From the NCBI RefSeq assembly GCF_030408615.1, contig NZ_CP047187.1, positions 2,294,001-2,358,000 of the forward strand: a stretch of DNA of 64,000 nucleotides, given 5' to 3'. Origin of the DNA: Corynebacterium bovis DSM 20582 = CIP 54.80. GTDB taxonomy: Bacteria; Actinomycetota; Actinomycetes; Mycobacteriales; Mycobacteriaceae. The first letter of the stretch is position 1; every line of letters starts with the position of its first letter. The notes under the pieces were generated by a model, which saw only the letters and a list, made by a program, of their open reading frames with translations, did no database searches and was not told where the DNA came from. Positions 46,958-57,501 of the stretch are shown here, one piece after another. A program made the position numbers and the translations under genes.

Positions 46958-47689
46958 TCAGTCCTTGATCTCCGTTTTATGAAGTTGCTCGTCGAGATCC
47001 TCCGGATCGAGGTTCGCGGAGGAGAACGCGCTGGTCAACGGCAGTCTCAGTTCGAGGTCCGTGCCCGGGCACAATTCGATCTTCCCCTCGGAGAGGGTGA
47101 AATCGAGGACGTGACCGCCCCGCGTCCGGGCGTCGTCAATGAAATGGACGTGACACCCGGGGACGGAGATCATCTTCTCGTAGATCGGGGTGCGGAAGCC
47201 GGCGATGACGCCGGAGACGTCCGTGAACTCCTGCACGGCGTCGTCGTCCGTCGCCTCGGTCATCGGCCGGTACGGGCGCTCCTGGCGGACGACGGTGCGC
47301 GTCCGCACCGACGAGAACGTCCCGGTGATGCGCACGGCGTACATGTAGTTCGCCGACGGCGTCATGTCGTCGATGAACGCCGAGAGGTCGGCGCGCCGGA
47401 TGTCCCGCGGCGCCCGGCGGCGGATGCGGGGGACGAAGTTCGTGGCGACGGCGTACGGGCTGCGGGCCCCGAGGTCCGCCCGCCGGGCCGTGCCGTCGTG
47501 GAGGAGCTGGTGGCACACGCCGTCGACGATGACCATCTCGCCGTCGAGGGCGTCGAACGTCCCGAGGCCGAAGTTGCCCTTGCCGAGGAGTTCACCGACG
47601 GTCATCTCGCCGTCGTAGATGCCGTCGAGCAGGGCGGTCATGAGGGAGTTCTGGAAGATCGTGTGGCGGGTGACAGGGCGGTCCGACAT
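46958..47689 (-). CDS. budA: Alpha-acetolactate decarboxylase
   Basis: This 243-residue enzyme converts acetolactate to acetoin, diverting pyruvate away from branched-chain amino acids. It starts [54 protein letters not shown]. The zinc site GCHVHFIDD and the downstream GGHVLDF segment are conserved. It appears as a single gene, without acetolactate synthase or butanediol dehydrogenase beside it. The start at 47689 is chosen by homology to the family N-terminus. Confidence 0.93.
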   Translation of the reverse strand: MSDRPVTRHTIFQNSLMTALLDGIYDGEMTVGELLGKGNFGLGTFDALDGEMVIVDGVCHQLLHDGTARRADLGARSPYAVATNFVPRIRRRAPRDIRRADLSAFIDDMTPSANYMYAVRITGTFSSVRTRTVVRQERPYRPMTEATDDDAVQEFTDVSGVIAGFRTPIYEKMISVPGCHVHFIDDARTRGGHVLDFTLSEGKIELCPGTDLELRLPLTSAFSSANLDPEDLDEQLHKTEIKD

Positions 47690-47854
47690 GCCCCCAGTCT
47701 GCCACCGCCCCCGTCGTCGGCCCCCCGACCCGGGGGCCCGGCCGTCACCCGGCCGTCCCCGGTCCCCCCGGGTGGCACCGCGTGGGGTGCGGGACGGAAC
47801 CGCGCGGGGCCCGGCCGGCACCCGGCCGTCCCCGGTCCCCCCGCGCGGAACGGG

Positions 47855-49696
47855 CTACGCCGTCGGGGCCTGCCCGGCCTTCGCGGCGGCGACGCGCTCC
47901 TTGAGCGCCTCGAACTCGTCCCAGACCTCCTGCGGCACCTTCGGGCCGAGGAACCGCAGCCACTGCTCGTTGTCCGCGATGTCGTTCTCCCAGTCCTCCG
48001 GCGGCGCGCTCAGCGCCTCGCGGATGTCCGCCTCCGGCTCGGAGACGCCGTCGAGGTCGAGGTCCTCGTACCGGGCGGTGTGGCCGACGACCGTCTCGTC
48101 CGCGCCGACCCGCCCCTCGATCCGGTCGATGATCCACTTGAGGACGCGGCTGTTCTCACCGAAGCCGGGCCAGAGGAAGCGTCCGTCGTCACCCCTCCGG
48201 AACCAGTTCACGAGGAACACCTCGGGCATCCTGTCCCCGCCGCGGCGGCCCATCTCGATCCAGTGCTGCAGGTACTCGCCGGCGTTGTAGCCGATGAACG
48301 GCAGCATGGCCATCGGGTCGTGCCGGAGGGTGCCGACGCTCGCCTCCGCGGCGGCGGCCGTCTGGCCGGACGCGAGCGTCGCCCCGATGTACGTCGCGTG
48401 GTTCCACGACCGGGCCTGCGTGACCAGCGGCACCGTGTCCGGGCGGCGGCCGCCGAAGAGGATGGCGGACACCGGCACGCCCTTCGGGTCGTCGTACTCC
48501 GGCGCGGCGACCGGGCACTGGGAGATCGGCGTGCAGTACCGGGAGTTCGGGTGCGCGGCGAGGCCCTCGCTGTCCGGGGTCCACTCGTTGCCGAGCCAGT
48601 CGATGAGGTGGTCGGGCCGGTTCTCCAGGCCCTCCCACCAGACGCCGCCGTCGTCGGTGAGGGCGACGTTGGTGTAGATGTTGTTGCCCGGCTCGAGGGT
48701 CTTCATGGCGTTCGGGTTGGAGGCGTAGTTCGTGCCCGGGGCGACGCCGAAGAAGCCGTTCTCCGGGTTGACCGCGTAGAGGCGGCCGTCCTCGCCGAAG
48801 TGGAGCCAGGCGATGTCGTCACCGATGACCTCGGCGCGCCAGCCGGGGACGGTGGGCTGGATCATCGCGAGGTTCGTCTTGCCGCACGCGGAGGGGAACG
48901 CCGCGCAGATGTAGTACGCCTTGTCCTCCGGGGAGATGAGCTTGAGGATGAGCATGTGCTCGGCCAGCCAGCCCTCGTCGTGGGCCATCGCCGAGGCGAT
49001 GCGCAGGGCGTAGCACTTCTTGGCGAGGATGGCGTTGCCGCCGTAGCCGGAGCCGTAGGACCAGATCTCGCGGTCCTCGGGGAAGTGGGAGATGTACTTC
49101 GTGTCGTTGCACGGCCACGTCGAGTCCTCCTCGCCCTCGGCGAGCGGGGCGCCGATGGAGTGCAGGCCCTTGACGAAGCCCCCGTCCGGCCCGATCTTCT
49201 CCAGCGCCTCGGAGCCCATGCGGGTCATGATGCGCATGGACAGCACGACGTACGGGGAGTCCGTGAGCTCGATGCCGAGCTTCGGGTCCGGGTCGGAGAT
49301 CGGCCCCATGCAGAAGGGCACGACGTACATCGTGCGGCCCTTCATGCTGCCCCGGTAGTGCTCCCGCATCTCGGCGCGCATGGCGTCCGGGGCGGCCCAG
49401 TTGTTCGTCGGGCCGGCGCCCTCCTCCGTCTCCGTGCAGATGAAGGTGCGGGACTCGACGCGGGCGACGTCGCCGGCGTCCGAGCGGGCGAGGAAGGAGT
49501 TCGGCTGACGGTCCTCGTTGAGCTTCACGAGGGTCCCGTGCTCCACGAGCTGGTCGGTGAGCCGGTTCCACTCGGCGTCGGACCCGTCGCAGAACTCGAC
49601 GGCGTCCGGCTGGCAGAGCTCGACGCACTCGCGGATCCAGTCCAGCAGCGCCGTGTTCTCGGTCGGGGGGGCGTCGGCAAGTCCGGGAATCGTCAT
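47855..49696 (-). CDS. pckG: Phosphoenolpyruvate carboxykinase (GTP)
   Basis: This 613-residue enzyme interconverts oxaloacetate and PEP with GTP, a central gluconeogenic step. It has the GTP-type active-site loop [12 protein letters not shown] with Cys271, the manganese/substrate motifs [21 protein letters not shown] and [14 protein letters not shown], and [16 protein letters not shown]. Two ATGs lie close together (49702 and 49696); AGGAG is 1 base from the first and 7 from the second, so the second is preferred. Its neighbourhood recalls pckA-trmB-mmpL3 in M. tuberculosis. Confidence 0.97.
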   Translation of the reverse strand: MTIPGLADAPPTENTALLDWIRECVELCQPDAVEFCDGSDAEWNRLTDQLVEHGTLVKLNEDRQPNSFLARSDAGDVARVESRTFICTETEEGAGPTNNWAAPDAMRAEMREHYRGSMKGRTMYVVPFCMGPISDPDPKLGIELTDSPYVVLSMRIMTRMGSEALEKIGPDGGFVKGLHSIGAPLAEGEEDSTWPCNDTKYISHFPEDREIWSYGSGYGGNAILAKKCYALRIASAMAHDEGWLAEHMLILKLISPEDKAYYICAAFPSACGKTNLAMIQPTVPGWRAEVIGDDIAWLHFGEDGRLYAVNPENGFFGVAPGTNYASNPNAMKTLEPGNNIYTNVALTDDGGVWWEGLENRPDHLIDWLGNEWTPDSEGLAAHPNSRYCTPISQCPVAAPEYDDPKGVPVSAILFGGRRPDTVPLVTQARSWNHATYIGATLASGQTAAAAEASVGTLRHDPMAMLPFIGYNAGEYLQHWIEMGRRGGDRMPEVFLVNWFRRGDDGRFLWPGFGENSRVLKWIIDRIEGRVGADETVVGHTARYEDLDLDGVSEPEADIREALSAPPEDWENDIADNEQWLRFLGPKVPQEVWDEFEALKERVAAAKAGQAPTA

Positions 49697-49813
49697 CGTC
49701 ATACTCCTGACGGTCAGAAAGTGGTTGTCGGGGTGATCGGGGCTATAGGGGGTGGGGTTCCACGGACCGGACCCCGGCACACGGGGAGGCCGACCGTCGA
49801 GACACCCCCAACA

Positions 49814-50458
49814 CTAACCCCAACTCCCCTTCTCAACACATGTCCACACGGCAGCGTCCCAGATTTCGCCCGTAAAGGAGGGGTGATTCGGGGGTAGTGT
49901 GTGACCCGGATCTCTCCCGGGGGCGGGATGCCACCCGCCGGTCCCGGGGACGACGGCCGCACCGGGGGCCGCGGGGTCGCCGTCGGCACCGGCGGTGCCG
50001 GGGGCCGCGGGGTCGCCGTCGGGGGCGCCGGGCACGTCGGGGGCACCGTCAGCGCCGGCGGCACCGGGCACGTCGGGAACACCGGGGGTCCCCGGCAGCA
50101 GCCGCCGCCACGCGCTCCACGCGCCGCTGAACTCGACGACGGACGCGTGGTCGAGCACCCCGTCCCCGTCGGTGTCGGACAGGACGGACATCCCGCGCTC
50201 GTCCGTCAGCGTCACGGCGTCCTCCGCCGGGTCGACGAACACCCCCGTCCCCCCGGTCCCTCCCGTCGGGCCGAACCCGGTGTCCCCGGGCAGCCCCGTC
50301 CCCCCGGCGGGACCACCCCCACCGGGGTCGGCCTCCCACCCGTACCCGGGCAGGGCGCTGAGCCCCCGCCCCGGGTCACCGTCCGACCACCAGTCCGTCA
50401 CATCACCCACGACGTCACCCACGACGTCACCCCCGATGTCACCCGCGATGTCATCCAC
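49814..50458 (-). CDS. Hypothetical Gly/Pro/Ala-rich protein with a DxDGDG-type motif
   Basis: The protein is 214 residues from a GTG at 50458 that overlaps the upstream stop by 8 bases. A short Asp/Gly N-terminus ([24 protein letters not shown]) leads to a beta-like core, DAVTLTDERGMSVLSDTDGDGVLDHASVVEFSGAWSAWRRLLPG. Here DTDGDGVLD is an EF-hand/thrombospondin-type calcium-binding loop by appearance. The remainder is low complexity, ending NHPSFTGEIWDAAVWTCVEKGSWG. Coupled to the next upstream gene; function unknown. Confidence 0.6.
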   Translation of the reverse strand: MDDIAGDIGGDVVGDVVGDVTDWWSDGDPGRGLSALPGYGWEADPGGGGPAGGTGLPGDTGFGPTGGTGGTGVFVDPAEDAVTLTDERGMSVLSDTDGDGVLDHASVVEFSGAWSAWRRLLPGTPGVPDVPGAAGADGAPDVPGAPDGDPAAPGTAGADGDPAAPGAAVVPGTGGWHPAPGRDPGHTLPPNHPSFTGEIWDAAVWTCVEKGSWG

Positions 50459-51722
50459 GGCCGACCGCCTCCTCCGTCTCCGTCTCCGTGTCCGTCCGCG
50501 CCTGGTCAGGCGCCTGTTCCTGTGTCCGGTCCCGCATCTGCGTCTCCCCCGGCCCCTCCCGGTCCCCGGTCCCCACGTCGTGCCTCGTCCCCCGCGTCCC
50601 CCGCGTCCCCTGTGCCTCCCCCGGCCCCTCCCGGTCCCCGGTCCCCACGCCGTGCCCCGTCCCATGCGTCTCCCGTGTCCCCTGTGCCTCCCCCGGCCCC
50701 TCCCGGTCCCCGGTCCCCACGCCGTGCCCCGTCCCCGCGGCGGGCCACCCGGCGGCGACGGCGTCGGCCACCCGGGGGACCCGCAGCTGGACGACACACG
50801 CGGCGATCTGCGCGGACCACCGCTCCCGCCACGCCGCGACCTCCCGGGCGCGTCGTCGGGCGGCGGCCCGCTGCCGGTCCATCCACCAGCGCACCCCCGC
50901 CACGGCCCCGGTGACGACCAGCCCCACGACCACCGCGGCCCACACGGGGGCCCCGGCCCGGAGGACGGCCGCCCCGGAGGCCACGCCGCCCGCCATCGCC
51001 CCGGTCCCGGTCACGACGGCACCCGTCAGCGGCGACGGCCCCTCCGCCCCCGCGGCACCGTGACCGGCGGACGCGCCGGCCCCGGTCGCGACGGCCCCGG
51101 TCGCACCACCGCCACCGGCACCGGCACCGTTAGCACCACCACCGCCAGCACCACCGCCGCCACCGGCACCACCAGCACCGCCGCACGCCCCACCACCCGG
51201 CGCGGGCAGCGGCGGCACCGCCACCCCGTGGGCCAGCACGGTCCGCCGCAGCGCCGCCGCCATGACCGCGTCCGGGTCGGCGCAGCGGCCCTCCACCCAC
51301 GCCCGGGCGACGTCCCGGCACGCCCGCTCACCGTCGATCCGCACGGCGATCCGCACCCGTTCCAACCGGTCGGCGTCCGCCCGGCGCGCGTCGGCCACCC
51401 ACCGCCCCCGGTCGACCCACAGGTCGCCGACGACCACGTTGACCGTCGCCGGGGTGCACACGACCACACCGGGCTCCGCCGGCGGGGGCGGAGGCGGGGA
51501 GGCGGCGTCGTCCCCCGTGACGGCGACGACGCACACCCCCATCGCGTCCCGGACGGCGCGGACCACCTCCAGCTCCTCCTCCCCCAGCCGCGGGACGACG
51601 GCGACGACCCCGTCGACGCCCTCCCCCGGCCCCGCACCCGGCCGCACCCGGCACCCCCGGACCGTCGCCGAGAGACGGTCGACGGACATCCTGTCCGGTC
51701 CGATGACCGACACAACCCTCAC
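50451..51722 (-). CDS. Hypothetical membrane protein with Gly-rich and tandem-repeat segments
   Basis: The protein is 423 residues from GTG at 51722, with GAGGGGG upstream. Residues 1-165 are a soluble-looking alpha/beta domain ([70 protein letters not shown]). A Gly/Ala tract (about 175-250), a membrane helix ([20 protein letters not shown]), an Arg-rich stretch and a repetitive tail with [19 protein letters not shown] units follow. It is divergent from trmB. The ordered domain suggests a nucleotide-binding or partner-binding role that cannot be named. Confidence 0.65.
   Translation of the reverse strand: MRVVSVIGPDRMSVDRLSATVRGCRVRPGAGPGEGVDGVVAVVPRLGEEELEVVRAVRDAMGVCVVAVTGDDAASPPPPPPAEPGVVVCTPATVNVVVGDLWVDRGRWVADARRADADRLERVRIAVRIDGERACRDVARAWVEGRCADPDAVMAAALRRTVLAHGVAVPPLPAPGGGACGGAGGAGGGGGAGGGGANGAGAGGGGATGAVATGAGASAGHGAAGAEGPSPLTGAVVTGTGAMAGGVASGAAVLRAGAPVWAAVVVGLVVTGAVAGVRWWMDRQRAAARRRAREVAAWRERWSAQIAACVVQLRVPRVADAVAAGWPAAGTGHGVGTGDREGPGEAQGTRETHGTGHGVGTGDREGPGEAQGTRGTRGTRHDVGTGDREGPGETQMRDRTQEQAPDQARTDTETETEEAVGRG
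50545..50745. repeat. Long tandem repeat inside the hypothetical membrane protein gene
   Basis: Three near-perfect units of roughly 66 bases, each containing CCCCCGGCCCCTCCCGGTCC and CACGCCGTGCCCCGTCCC, encode the C-terminal repeats. The near-identity between units suggests recent duplication. Confidence 0.8.
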
Positions 51723-51754
51723 AGCAGTTCCCCCTCACCCCGTCGTCTGCAACA

Positions 51755-52525
51755 ATGACTGGGATGTCTACCCCCCATAGTGTTCCTCAGGATGATACGG
51801 GAAAGGCGCCCCGCGCGGGGCGGCCCCCGCAGACGGACTTCGCCGACGGCCGGGACTACCCGCGACTCGGCGCGTTCAGCTTCCGCCGCGGCACGCTCAC
51901 CGACAACCAGGAGCGGACGTGGCGCGACCACTGGCCGCACCTCGGCCGGGACCTCGGCGACGAGGTCGTCGACATGACGGAGTGGTTCGGCCGCGAGGCC
52001 CCGACCATCGTGGAGATCGGGTCCGGCACGGGCACGTCCACCGCCGCGATGGCCCCCGTCGAACCCGACCACAACATCGTCGCGGTGGAGATCTACCGGC
52101 CCGGCCTGGCGAAGCTCCTCGGCGCGTGCGTGCGCGGGGACATCACGAACATGCGGATGATCAAGGGCGACGGCGTGGAGGTCCTCCAGCGGATGATCGC
52201 CCCGGGGTCGCTCGACGGCGTGCGGATCTTCTTCCCCGACCCGTGGCCGAAGGCCCGCCACCACAAGCGGCGCATCATCCAGTCCGGCCCGCTGCACCTC
52301 ATCGCGTCGCGGCTCCGGCCCGGCGGGATCCTCCACGTGGCGACCGACCACGCGGAGTACGCGGAGTGGATCACCGAGCTCGTCGACGTCGAGCCGGAGC
52401 TGGAGTACCTCGGCTGGCCGGCCGACGTCCCCGTGCTCACCGACCGCCAGGTCGTGACGAAGTTCGAGGCCAAGGGGATCGACAAGGACCACACGATCAC
52501 CGAGTACCTCTGGAGGAGACGATGA
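51755..52525 (+). CDS. trmB: tRNA (guanine-N7-)-methyltransferase
   Basis: This 256-residue enzyme makes m7G46 in tRNA variable loops. The SAM motif is [16 protein letters not shown], then [14 protein letters not shown], and the catalytic/tRNA motif is [20 protein letters not shown]. Two ATGs (51755, 51764) are possible and neither has a strong ribosome-binding site, so translation may be leaderless. Its stop overlaps the NYN gene start (ATGA). Same order as Rv0208c-Rv0207c-Rv0206c. Confidence 0.95.
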   Translation: MTGMSTPHSVPQDDTGKAPRAGRPPQTDFADGRDYPRLGAFSFRRGTLTDNQERTWRDHWPHLGRDLGDEVVDMTEWFGREAPTIVEIGSGTGTSTAAMAPVEPDHNIVAVEIYRPGLAKLLGACVRGDITNMRMIKGDGVEVLQRMIAPGSLDGVRIFFPDPWPKARHHKRRIIQSGPLHLIASRLRPGGILHVATDHAEYAEWITELVDVEPELEYLGWPADVPVLTDRQVVTKFEAKGIDKDHTITEYLWRRR

Positions 52526-53169
52526 GCAGACTGCTTCTGGTGTGGGACGCACCGAACCTGGACATGGGGCTCGGCGCGATCCTCGGCGGCCGCCCCACCG
52601 CCGTCCACCGCCCGCGGTTCGACGCCGTCGGCCGCTGGCTCATCGGCCGCGCCCGGGAGCTCGGCGGGGAGACGGCGGCGGTCGCCGCCGAGGGGGACGA
52701 CGGGCACCTCCCCGACGGGGCCGTCGAGCCGGAGGCGACCGTGTTCACGAACGTCGTGCCGGGCACCGCGGAGAACATCCGGCCGTGGATCGAGGCGCTG
52801 CGCAACGTCGGCTTCGCCGTGTTCGCCAAGCCGAAGCTCACGGACGACTCGGACGTCGACCCGGACATGCTCGCGCACATCCGCGCCCGCCACGAGGAGG
52901 GCACGCTCGCCGGCGTCGTCGTGGCCAGCGCGGACGGGCAGAACTTCCGCCTGCCGCTCGAGGAGCTCGCGCAGGAGATACCGGTCACGGTCATCGGCTT
53001 CCACGAGCACGCGACGTGGGCGGTGGACAACGAGCACCTGGAGTTCGTCGACCTCGAGGACATCCCGGACGTCTTCCGCGAGCCGCTGCCGCGGGTGAAC
53101 CTGGACTCGCTGCCCGAGGGCGGCGCGTGGCTGCAACCGTTCCGCCCGCTGTCGGCCCTCATGGGGTAG
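52522..53169 (+). CDS. NYN (PIN-like) domain protein, Rv0207c type
   Basis: This 215-residue protein starts [20 protein letters not shown] and continues with [25 protein letters not shown]. These segments contain the spaced acidic residues expected of NYN/PIN nuclease folds. It is coupled to trmB by a 4-base overlap and directly precedes the mmpL3-type gene. This order is conserved in mycolate-containing actinobacteria. An RNA-related role is inferred from the fold. Confidence 0.85.
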   Translation: MSRLLLVWDAPNLDMGLGAILGGRPTAVHRPRFDAVGRWLIGRARELGGETAAVAAEGDDGHLPDGAVEPEATVFTNVVPGTAENIRPWIEALRNVGFAVFAKPKLTDDSDVDPDMLAHIRARHEEGTLAGVVVASADGQNFRLPLEELAQEIPVTVIGFHEHATWAVDNEHLEFVDLEDIPDVFREPLPRVNLDSLPEGGAWLQPFRPLSALMG

Positions 53170-53260
53170 ACGGCACGGCACCACCCCACACGGCCGGCGC
53201 GACCGCCGACCACGACCGCACACGGCCACGACGGCCGGGAAGGCTAGGAAGGCACAGACC

Positions 53261-56089
53261 ATGTTCTCCACCTGGGGCTCCGTCGCCTACAGATTCCGCC
53301 GGGTCATCCCCGTCATCGTCATCGCGCTCGTCGCCCTGCTCTACGGCGTCCTCGGCACCCAGCTCGACGACCGGATGAGCCAGGAGGGCTGGGACGACCC
53401 GGGCAGCAAGTCGACCCGCGCGGCGCAGATCGAGCAGGACATCTTCGGGCGCGACGACTCCGGCGACGTCATCGTCCTCGTCACCGCCGACCGGCCGGGC
53501 GTCGTCGACTCCCCCGCCGTCCGCGACAGCATGACCCGGCAGCTCACCGGGCTCGCCGCGGACCACCCGGACCAGATCTCCCACGTGGTCAGCTACTTCG
53601 AGCGCGCGCAGAAGGAGATGATCACCCCCGACGGCACCTCCGCGTTCGCGGCCGTCGGCCTCCGGGGCGTGGACCAGGACGTGCTGCGGAACTTCCGGGC
53701 CGTGGAGGACGACCTCCGCGCGATCCACGTCGACGGCGCGACCGTGGAGATCGGCGGGGCGACCGCCGTCGCCGACGCCCTCGACGAGGGCATGTCCAGT
53801 GACATCAGCCGCGCGGAGCTCTTCGGCCTGCCGGCGGTGGCCGTGCTGCTGCTCCTCGTCTTCGGCGGGGTCGTCGCGGCGTGGATGCCGCTCATCGTGG
53901 GGGTGCTCTCGATCCTCGGGTCGATGGGCGTGCTCGCGGTCCTCGCGAACGTCGTCGAGGTCAACGTCTTCGCCCAGTCCGTGGTCACCCTCCTCGGCCT
54001 CGGCCTCGCGATCGACTACGGGCTGTTCATGGTCTCCCGGTTCCGGGAGGAGCTCGCGGACGGCCAGGACGTGCCGACGGCCGTGCGGAACACGACGGCG
54101 ACGGCGGGCAAGACGGTCGTCTTCTCCGCGGCGATGGTCGCGGTGGCGCTGTCGGGCCTGCTCATCTTCCCGCAGGCGTTCCTCAAGTCCGTGGCCTACG
54201 GCGCGGTGTCCGCCGTCGCCCTCGCCGCGGTGCTGTCCGTCGCGGTGCTGCCGAGCATCTTCGCGATGCTCGGCCCGAACATCGACCGCTGGTCGTGGAA
54301 GCGGCACCACCGGACGCGGCAGGAGACGGTGGACTCCTTCTGGGGCCGGCTGCCGGTGTTCGCCATGCGGCACAAGTGGGTCGTGACCGTGGGGGTGTGC
54401 GCCCTGCTCCTCGCGCTGACCGCCCCGCTGGCGGGCATCCGCTTCGGCGGCATCAACGAGTCCTACCTGCCCCCGCAGCAGCAGACGCGCGTCGCCCAGG
54501 ACCACTTCAACGACCGTTTCCCCACGTTCCGCACGGACCCGGTGAAGCTCGTCATCGAGGGGGACAACGCGGCCGTGGCCTCGGTGTACCGGAAGACGCG
54601 GGCGGTGGAGGGGCTCACGGGCCCGTTCCAGGTCTCGCGTCCGACGAAGGAGGGGACGACGGTCCTCTCCGCGGGCATCACCGACCGGGACGACAACGAC
54701 CGCATCGTGAAGCAGCTGCGGGACATCGGCCGGTCGGTCCCGGGGGCGACGGTGCACGTCGCCGGCACCCCGGCGATGGAGGTGGAGTCCGTCGAGGCGT
54801 TGCTCGACCGGCTGCCGTGGATGCTGCTCTACATCGTCGCCGCGACGTTCATCCTGCTGTCCCTCGTCTTCGGGTCGGTGATCCTGCCGGCGAAGGCGGT
54901 CATCATGAACATGCTCGGCACGGGCGCGACGCTGGGCGTGCTCACCGCGCTGTTCGTCGACGGCGTCGGTTCGACCCTGTTCTCCTTCACCCCGGGGCCG
55001 CTCATGAGCCCGGTGCTCGTGCTCATCGTCGCGATCGTCTACGGCCTGTCGACGGACTACGAGGTGTTCCTCGTGTCGCGGATGGTCGAGGCCCGCGCCC
55101 GTGGGGCGACGACGCCGCAGGCCATCCGCTTCGGCACGGCGACGACCGGCGGGATCATCACCGCGGCGGCGCTCATCATGATCGTCGTGTGCGGGGCCTT
55201 CGGGTTCTCCTCGATCGTCATGATGAAGTACATCGCCTTCGGCATGATCGCCGCGCTGCTGCTCGACGCGACGATCATCCGCATGCTGCTCGTGCCCGCG
55301 GTGATGTACCTCCTGCGGGAGGACTGCTGGTGGGCGCCCCGGTGGGTCCGCGTGCTGTCCGAGCACGTCGGGCACCACGAGCAGCTCGCGCCGCCCGCCG
55401 GCGCGCCCGGGGGCTTCGCCGGTGCCGGGGCCGGGACCGCAGCCGGTGCCGGGGCCGCTGCCGGTGTCGGTGCAGGTGCCGACGCGGGGACCGCCCCCAC
55501 GACCGCCGCCTCCCCCGCGGGCGCGGCCGCCGGACCGGCCGGGACCACTGGGACCGCCGTGTCCACCGGTGACCGCACCGGTGACCGCACCGCGGACCGC
55601 ACGGGCGCGCGGCGCACGGGTGTGCCCGTGCAGACGATCCTCGACTCGATGGAGCACGAGCGGCTCCCCCAGCGGATCGCCGCCGCCGAGGGCCGGGCCG
55701 CCGCCCCGGGCAGTGCGGACGGTGCAGGCGGCGCAGACAGCGCCGACGGCGCAGGGAGCCCGGCCACCACGGACACCACCGCCACCGTGGGCACCGCCGC
55801 CACCGTGGGCACCGCCCGCGCGCTCCGCGTCCGCCGCGGCGAGCGCGAGGGCGCGGTCAGCGTGGAGGAGATGGTCCGTCGCGTCCGGTCCGGCGTGACC
55901 GGCACCACCGGCACGACCGGCACGACCGGCACCACCGCCACCACCGGCACGGACACCCCGCGCGGGGACGCCGGCACCGGGGAGGGCTCCGTCGACCCCT
56001 CGACCCCCGCCACCCCCGCCGACCGGACCGGGCGCACCGACCCGTCGACCCCCGACCACAGCCCCACGTCCGGGGACGGCCGTCACTAG
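53261..56089 (+). CDS. mmpL3: MmpL3/CmpL1-type RND transporter of trehalose monomycolate
   Basis: This 942-residue protein has 11-12 predicted helices and two periplasmic domains. The proton-relay Asp-Tyr pairs are D252-Y253 in TM4 (GLAIDYGLFMVSRFREE) and D599-Y600 in TM10 (YGLSTDYEVFLVSRMVEA), as in mycobacterial MmpL3. It exports trehalose monomycolate for the outer mycolate layer. From about residue 710 a cytoplasmic tail of some 230 residues is low complexity (Gly/Ala and GTTGTT repeats) with short conserved islands (TGVPVQTILDSMEHERLPQRIAAAEGR and LRVRRGEREGAVSVEEMVRRVR). The upstream trmB-NYN pair supports MmpL3 over other MmpL members. Confidence 0.93.
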   Translation: MFSTWGSVAYRFRRVIPVIVIALVALLYGVLGTQLDDRMSQEGWDDPGSKSTRAAQIEQDIFGRDDSGDVIVLVTADRPGVVDSPAVRDSMTRQLTGLAADHPDQISHVVSYFERAQKEMITPDGTSAFAAVGLRGVDQDVLRNFRAVEDDLRAIHVDGATVEIGGATAVADALDEGMSSDISRAELFGLPAVAVLLLLVFGGVVAAWMPLIVGVLSILGSMGVLAVLANVVEVNVFAQSVVTLLGLGLAIDYGLFMVSRFREELADGQDVPTAVRNTTATAGKTVVFSAAMVAVALSGLLIFPQAFLKSVAYGAVSAVALAAVLSVAVLPSIFAMLGPNIDRWSWKRHHRTRQETVDSFWGRLPVFAMRHKWVVTVGVCALLLALTAPLAGIRFGGINESYLPPQQQTRVAQDHFNDRFPTFRTDPVKLVIEGDNAAVASVYRKTRAVEGLTGPFQVSRPTKEGTTVLSAGITDRDDNDRIVKQLRDIGRSVPGATVHVAGTPAMEVESVEALLDRLPWMLLYIVAATFILLSLVFGSVILPAKAVIMNMLGTGATLGVLTALFVDGVGSTLFSFTPGPLMSPVLVLIVAIVYGLSTDYEVFLVSRMVEARARGATTPQAIRFGTATTGGIITAAALIMIVVCGAFGFSSIVMMKYIAFGMIAALLLDATIIRMLLVPAVMYLLREDCWWAPRWVRVLSEHVGHHEQLAPPAGAPGGFAGAGAGTAAGAGAAAGVGAGADAGTAPTTAASPAGAAAGPAGTTGTAVSTGDRTGDRTADRTGARRTGVPVQTILDSMEHERLPQRIAAAEGRAAAPGSADGAGGADSADGAGSPATTDTTATVGTAATVGTARALRVRRGEREGAVSVEEMVRRVRSGVTGTTGTTGTTGTTATTGTDTPRGDAGTGEGSVDPSTPATPADRTGRTDPSTPDHSPTSGDGRH

Positions 56090-57156
56090 TGGCCCCCGGC
56101 ATCGAGATCCGCCGCTCCCGGTGGAGACGTGTCGTCCGCGCCCTGCGTGACCCCTGGGTGCGGACGCTCCTCGCCGTCGTCCTCCTCGCCCTCGCGGCGT
56201 TCCTCCTCCGCGACCAGAAGCACTTCCTCGCCGAGGGCTGGGCGACGCTCGCCCGCGCGAACAACTGGTACCTCGCCGGCGCGGTCATCGCGATGGCCCT
56301 GGCGATGGTCACGCAGGCCGAGGTCATGGTCGTGCTCCTGCGGACCGCGGGTGTCCGCGTGGCGCGGGGCGTGGCGAACGCCCTCGGCCTCGCCGCGAAC
56401 TCGTGGTCGCTGACCTTCCCCGGCGGCCCGGCGATCTCCGCGGCGATGATCTTCCGCGAGCAGCTGAAGTGGGGGGCCACGCCCGTCATCGCCAGCTGGT
56501 ACATGGTCCTGTCCGGGGCGTTGTCCGCCGGGGGCATGGCGCTGCTCGGCCTCGGGGCCGTGTTCTTCCTCGGCGCGCGTGTCCAGCCGCTCACCCTGGC
56601 GATCTCCCTGCTCGTGCTCGTCGTGCTGGCCTGGGCGACGAACTGGGCGGCGACGCACCCCCGCGCCGTCGAACGCCGGCTCCTCGCCGCGCTCACCGCG
56701 TTCAACCGGCGGCGCGGCGCCGCCGACGACCGGTGGCACGACCGGATCCGCGCCTTCACCGAGCAGCTCAGCGCCGTGCAGCTGCCGCTGCCCCGGCTCA
56801 CCCTCGCGATGGTGTGGTCGCTGCTCAACTGGATCGCGGAGATCGCCTGCCTGCTCCTCGCCATCGAGGCCGTCGGGGGGACGCCGCCGGTCGCGGCCGT
56901 CGTCCTCGCCTTCCTCGCCGCGAAGCTCGTGGGGCAGGCGCCGGTCACCCCGGGCGGGTTGGGTCCGGTGGATCTCGCGTTGACGACGATGCTCGTCAGC
57001 GTCGGGGCGATGCCGTCCGCGGACGCCCTCGCGGCGGTGATCCTCTTCCGGATGGTGAGCTTCGCCCTCCCCGCCGTCGTGGGCTGGCTCGTGTTCCTCG
57101 CCATGTTCATCGCCCGGTCCCACCGCGGCGGCACCCGCCGTCGCGGGGAGGCCTGA
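56089..57156 (+). CDS. YbhN/UPF0104-type membrane protein
   Basis: The protein is 355 residues from a GTG that shares one base with the mmpL3 stop (TAGTG). It has about seven or eight helices and family motifs SLTFPGGPAISAAMIFREQLKWG, NWIAEIACLLLAIEAVG and GQAPVTPGGLGPVDLALT. Family members include lipid flippases and aminoacyl-phosphatidylglycerol synthase membrane domains. Coupling to the mycolate exporter suggests a role in envelope lipid handling; compare Rv0204c near mmpL3. Confidence 0.88.
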   Translation: MAPGIEIRRSRWRRVVRALRDPWVRTLLAVVLLALAAFLLRDQKHFLAEGWATLARANNWYLAGAVIAMALAMVTQAEVMVVLLRTAGVRVARGVANALGLAANSWSLTFPGGPAISAAMIFREQLKWGATPVIASWYMVLSGALSAGGMALLGLGAVFFLGARVQPLTLAISLLVLVVLAWATNWAATHPRAVERRLLAALTAFNRRRGAADDRWHDRIRAFTEQLSAVQLPLPRLTLAMVWSLLNWIAEIACLLLAIEAVGGTPPVAAVVLAFLAAKLVGQAPVTPGGLGPVDLALTTMLVSVGAMPSADALAAVILFRMVSFALPAVVGWLVFLAMFIARSHRGGTRRRGEA

Positions 57157-57501
57157 CGGCGTCGACCCCCTCCTCCGGCCCGCCCCTCCCGCCCACCCCC
57201 TCCCGCCCGGCACAGACCGCGCACACGCGGCGTCGTCCCCCCCTCCCCCGGAGACGCGGCGTCGTCTCCCCTCCCCCGGACACGCGGCGTCGTCTCCCCT
57301 CCCCCGCACACGGCACCGCCCCGACCTGGCCCGACCCCGGGACGCATGGTCCGGGGCGGCCCACGTCGGGGCGGTGCCGTCAGTACTCCGCAGACGACCG
57401 GGCGCGCGGGCCCGGTCCCCCCGGGCCATGCTGAACGGCCCGGGGATGGTACCCGGCCGGTGGTCCCGGCCGGTGTGGCCGGTGGTCCCGGCCGGTGGTG
57501 C
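57157..57501. repeat. Intergenic tandem repeats
   Basis: Between the YbhN-like gene and the pseudoprotease gene (convergent) lie three 28-29 base units with core ACGCGGCGTCGTC followed by CCCTCCCCCGG (57222-57308). Two 22-base units starting CCGGTGGTCCCGGCCGGTG follow (57458-57500). No gene is seen. The second set may fold into hairpins that end either transcript. Confidence 0.7.

Noticed and set aside
53261-56089. MmpL protein for lipids other than trehalose monomycolate
   Set aside because: The preceding trmB-NYN pair and both Asp-Tyr relay pairs point to the MmpL3/CmpL1 locus.
57222-57308. CRISPR-like regular repeats
   Set aside because: The three 28-29 base units are contiguous with no spacers, so this is a simple tandem repeat.
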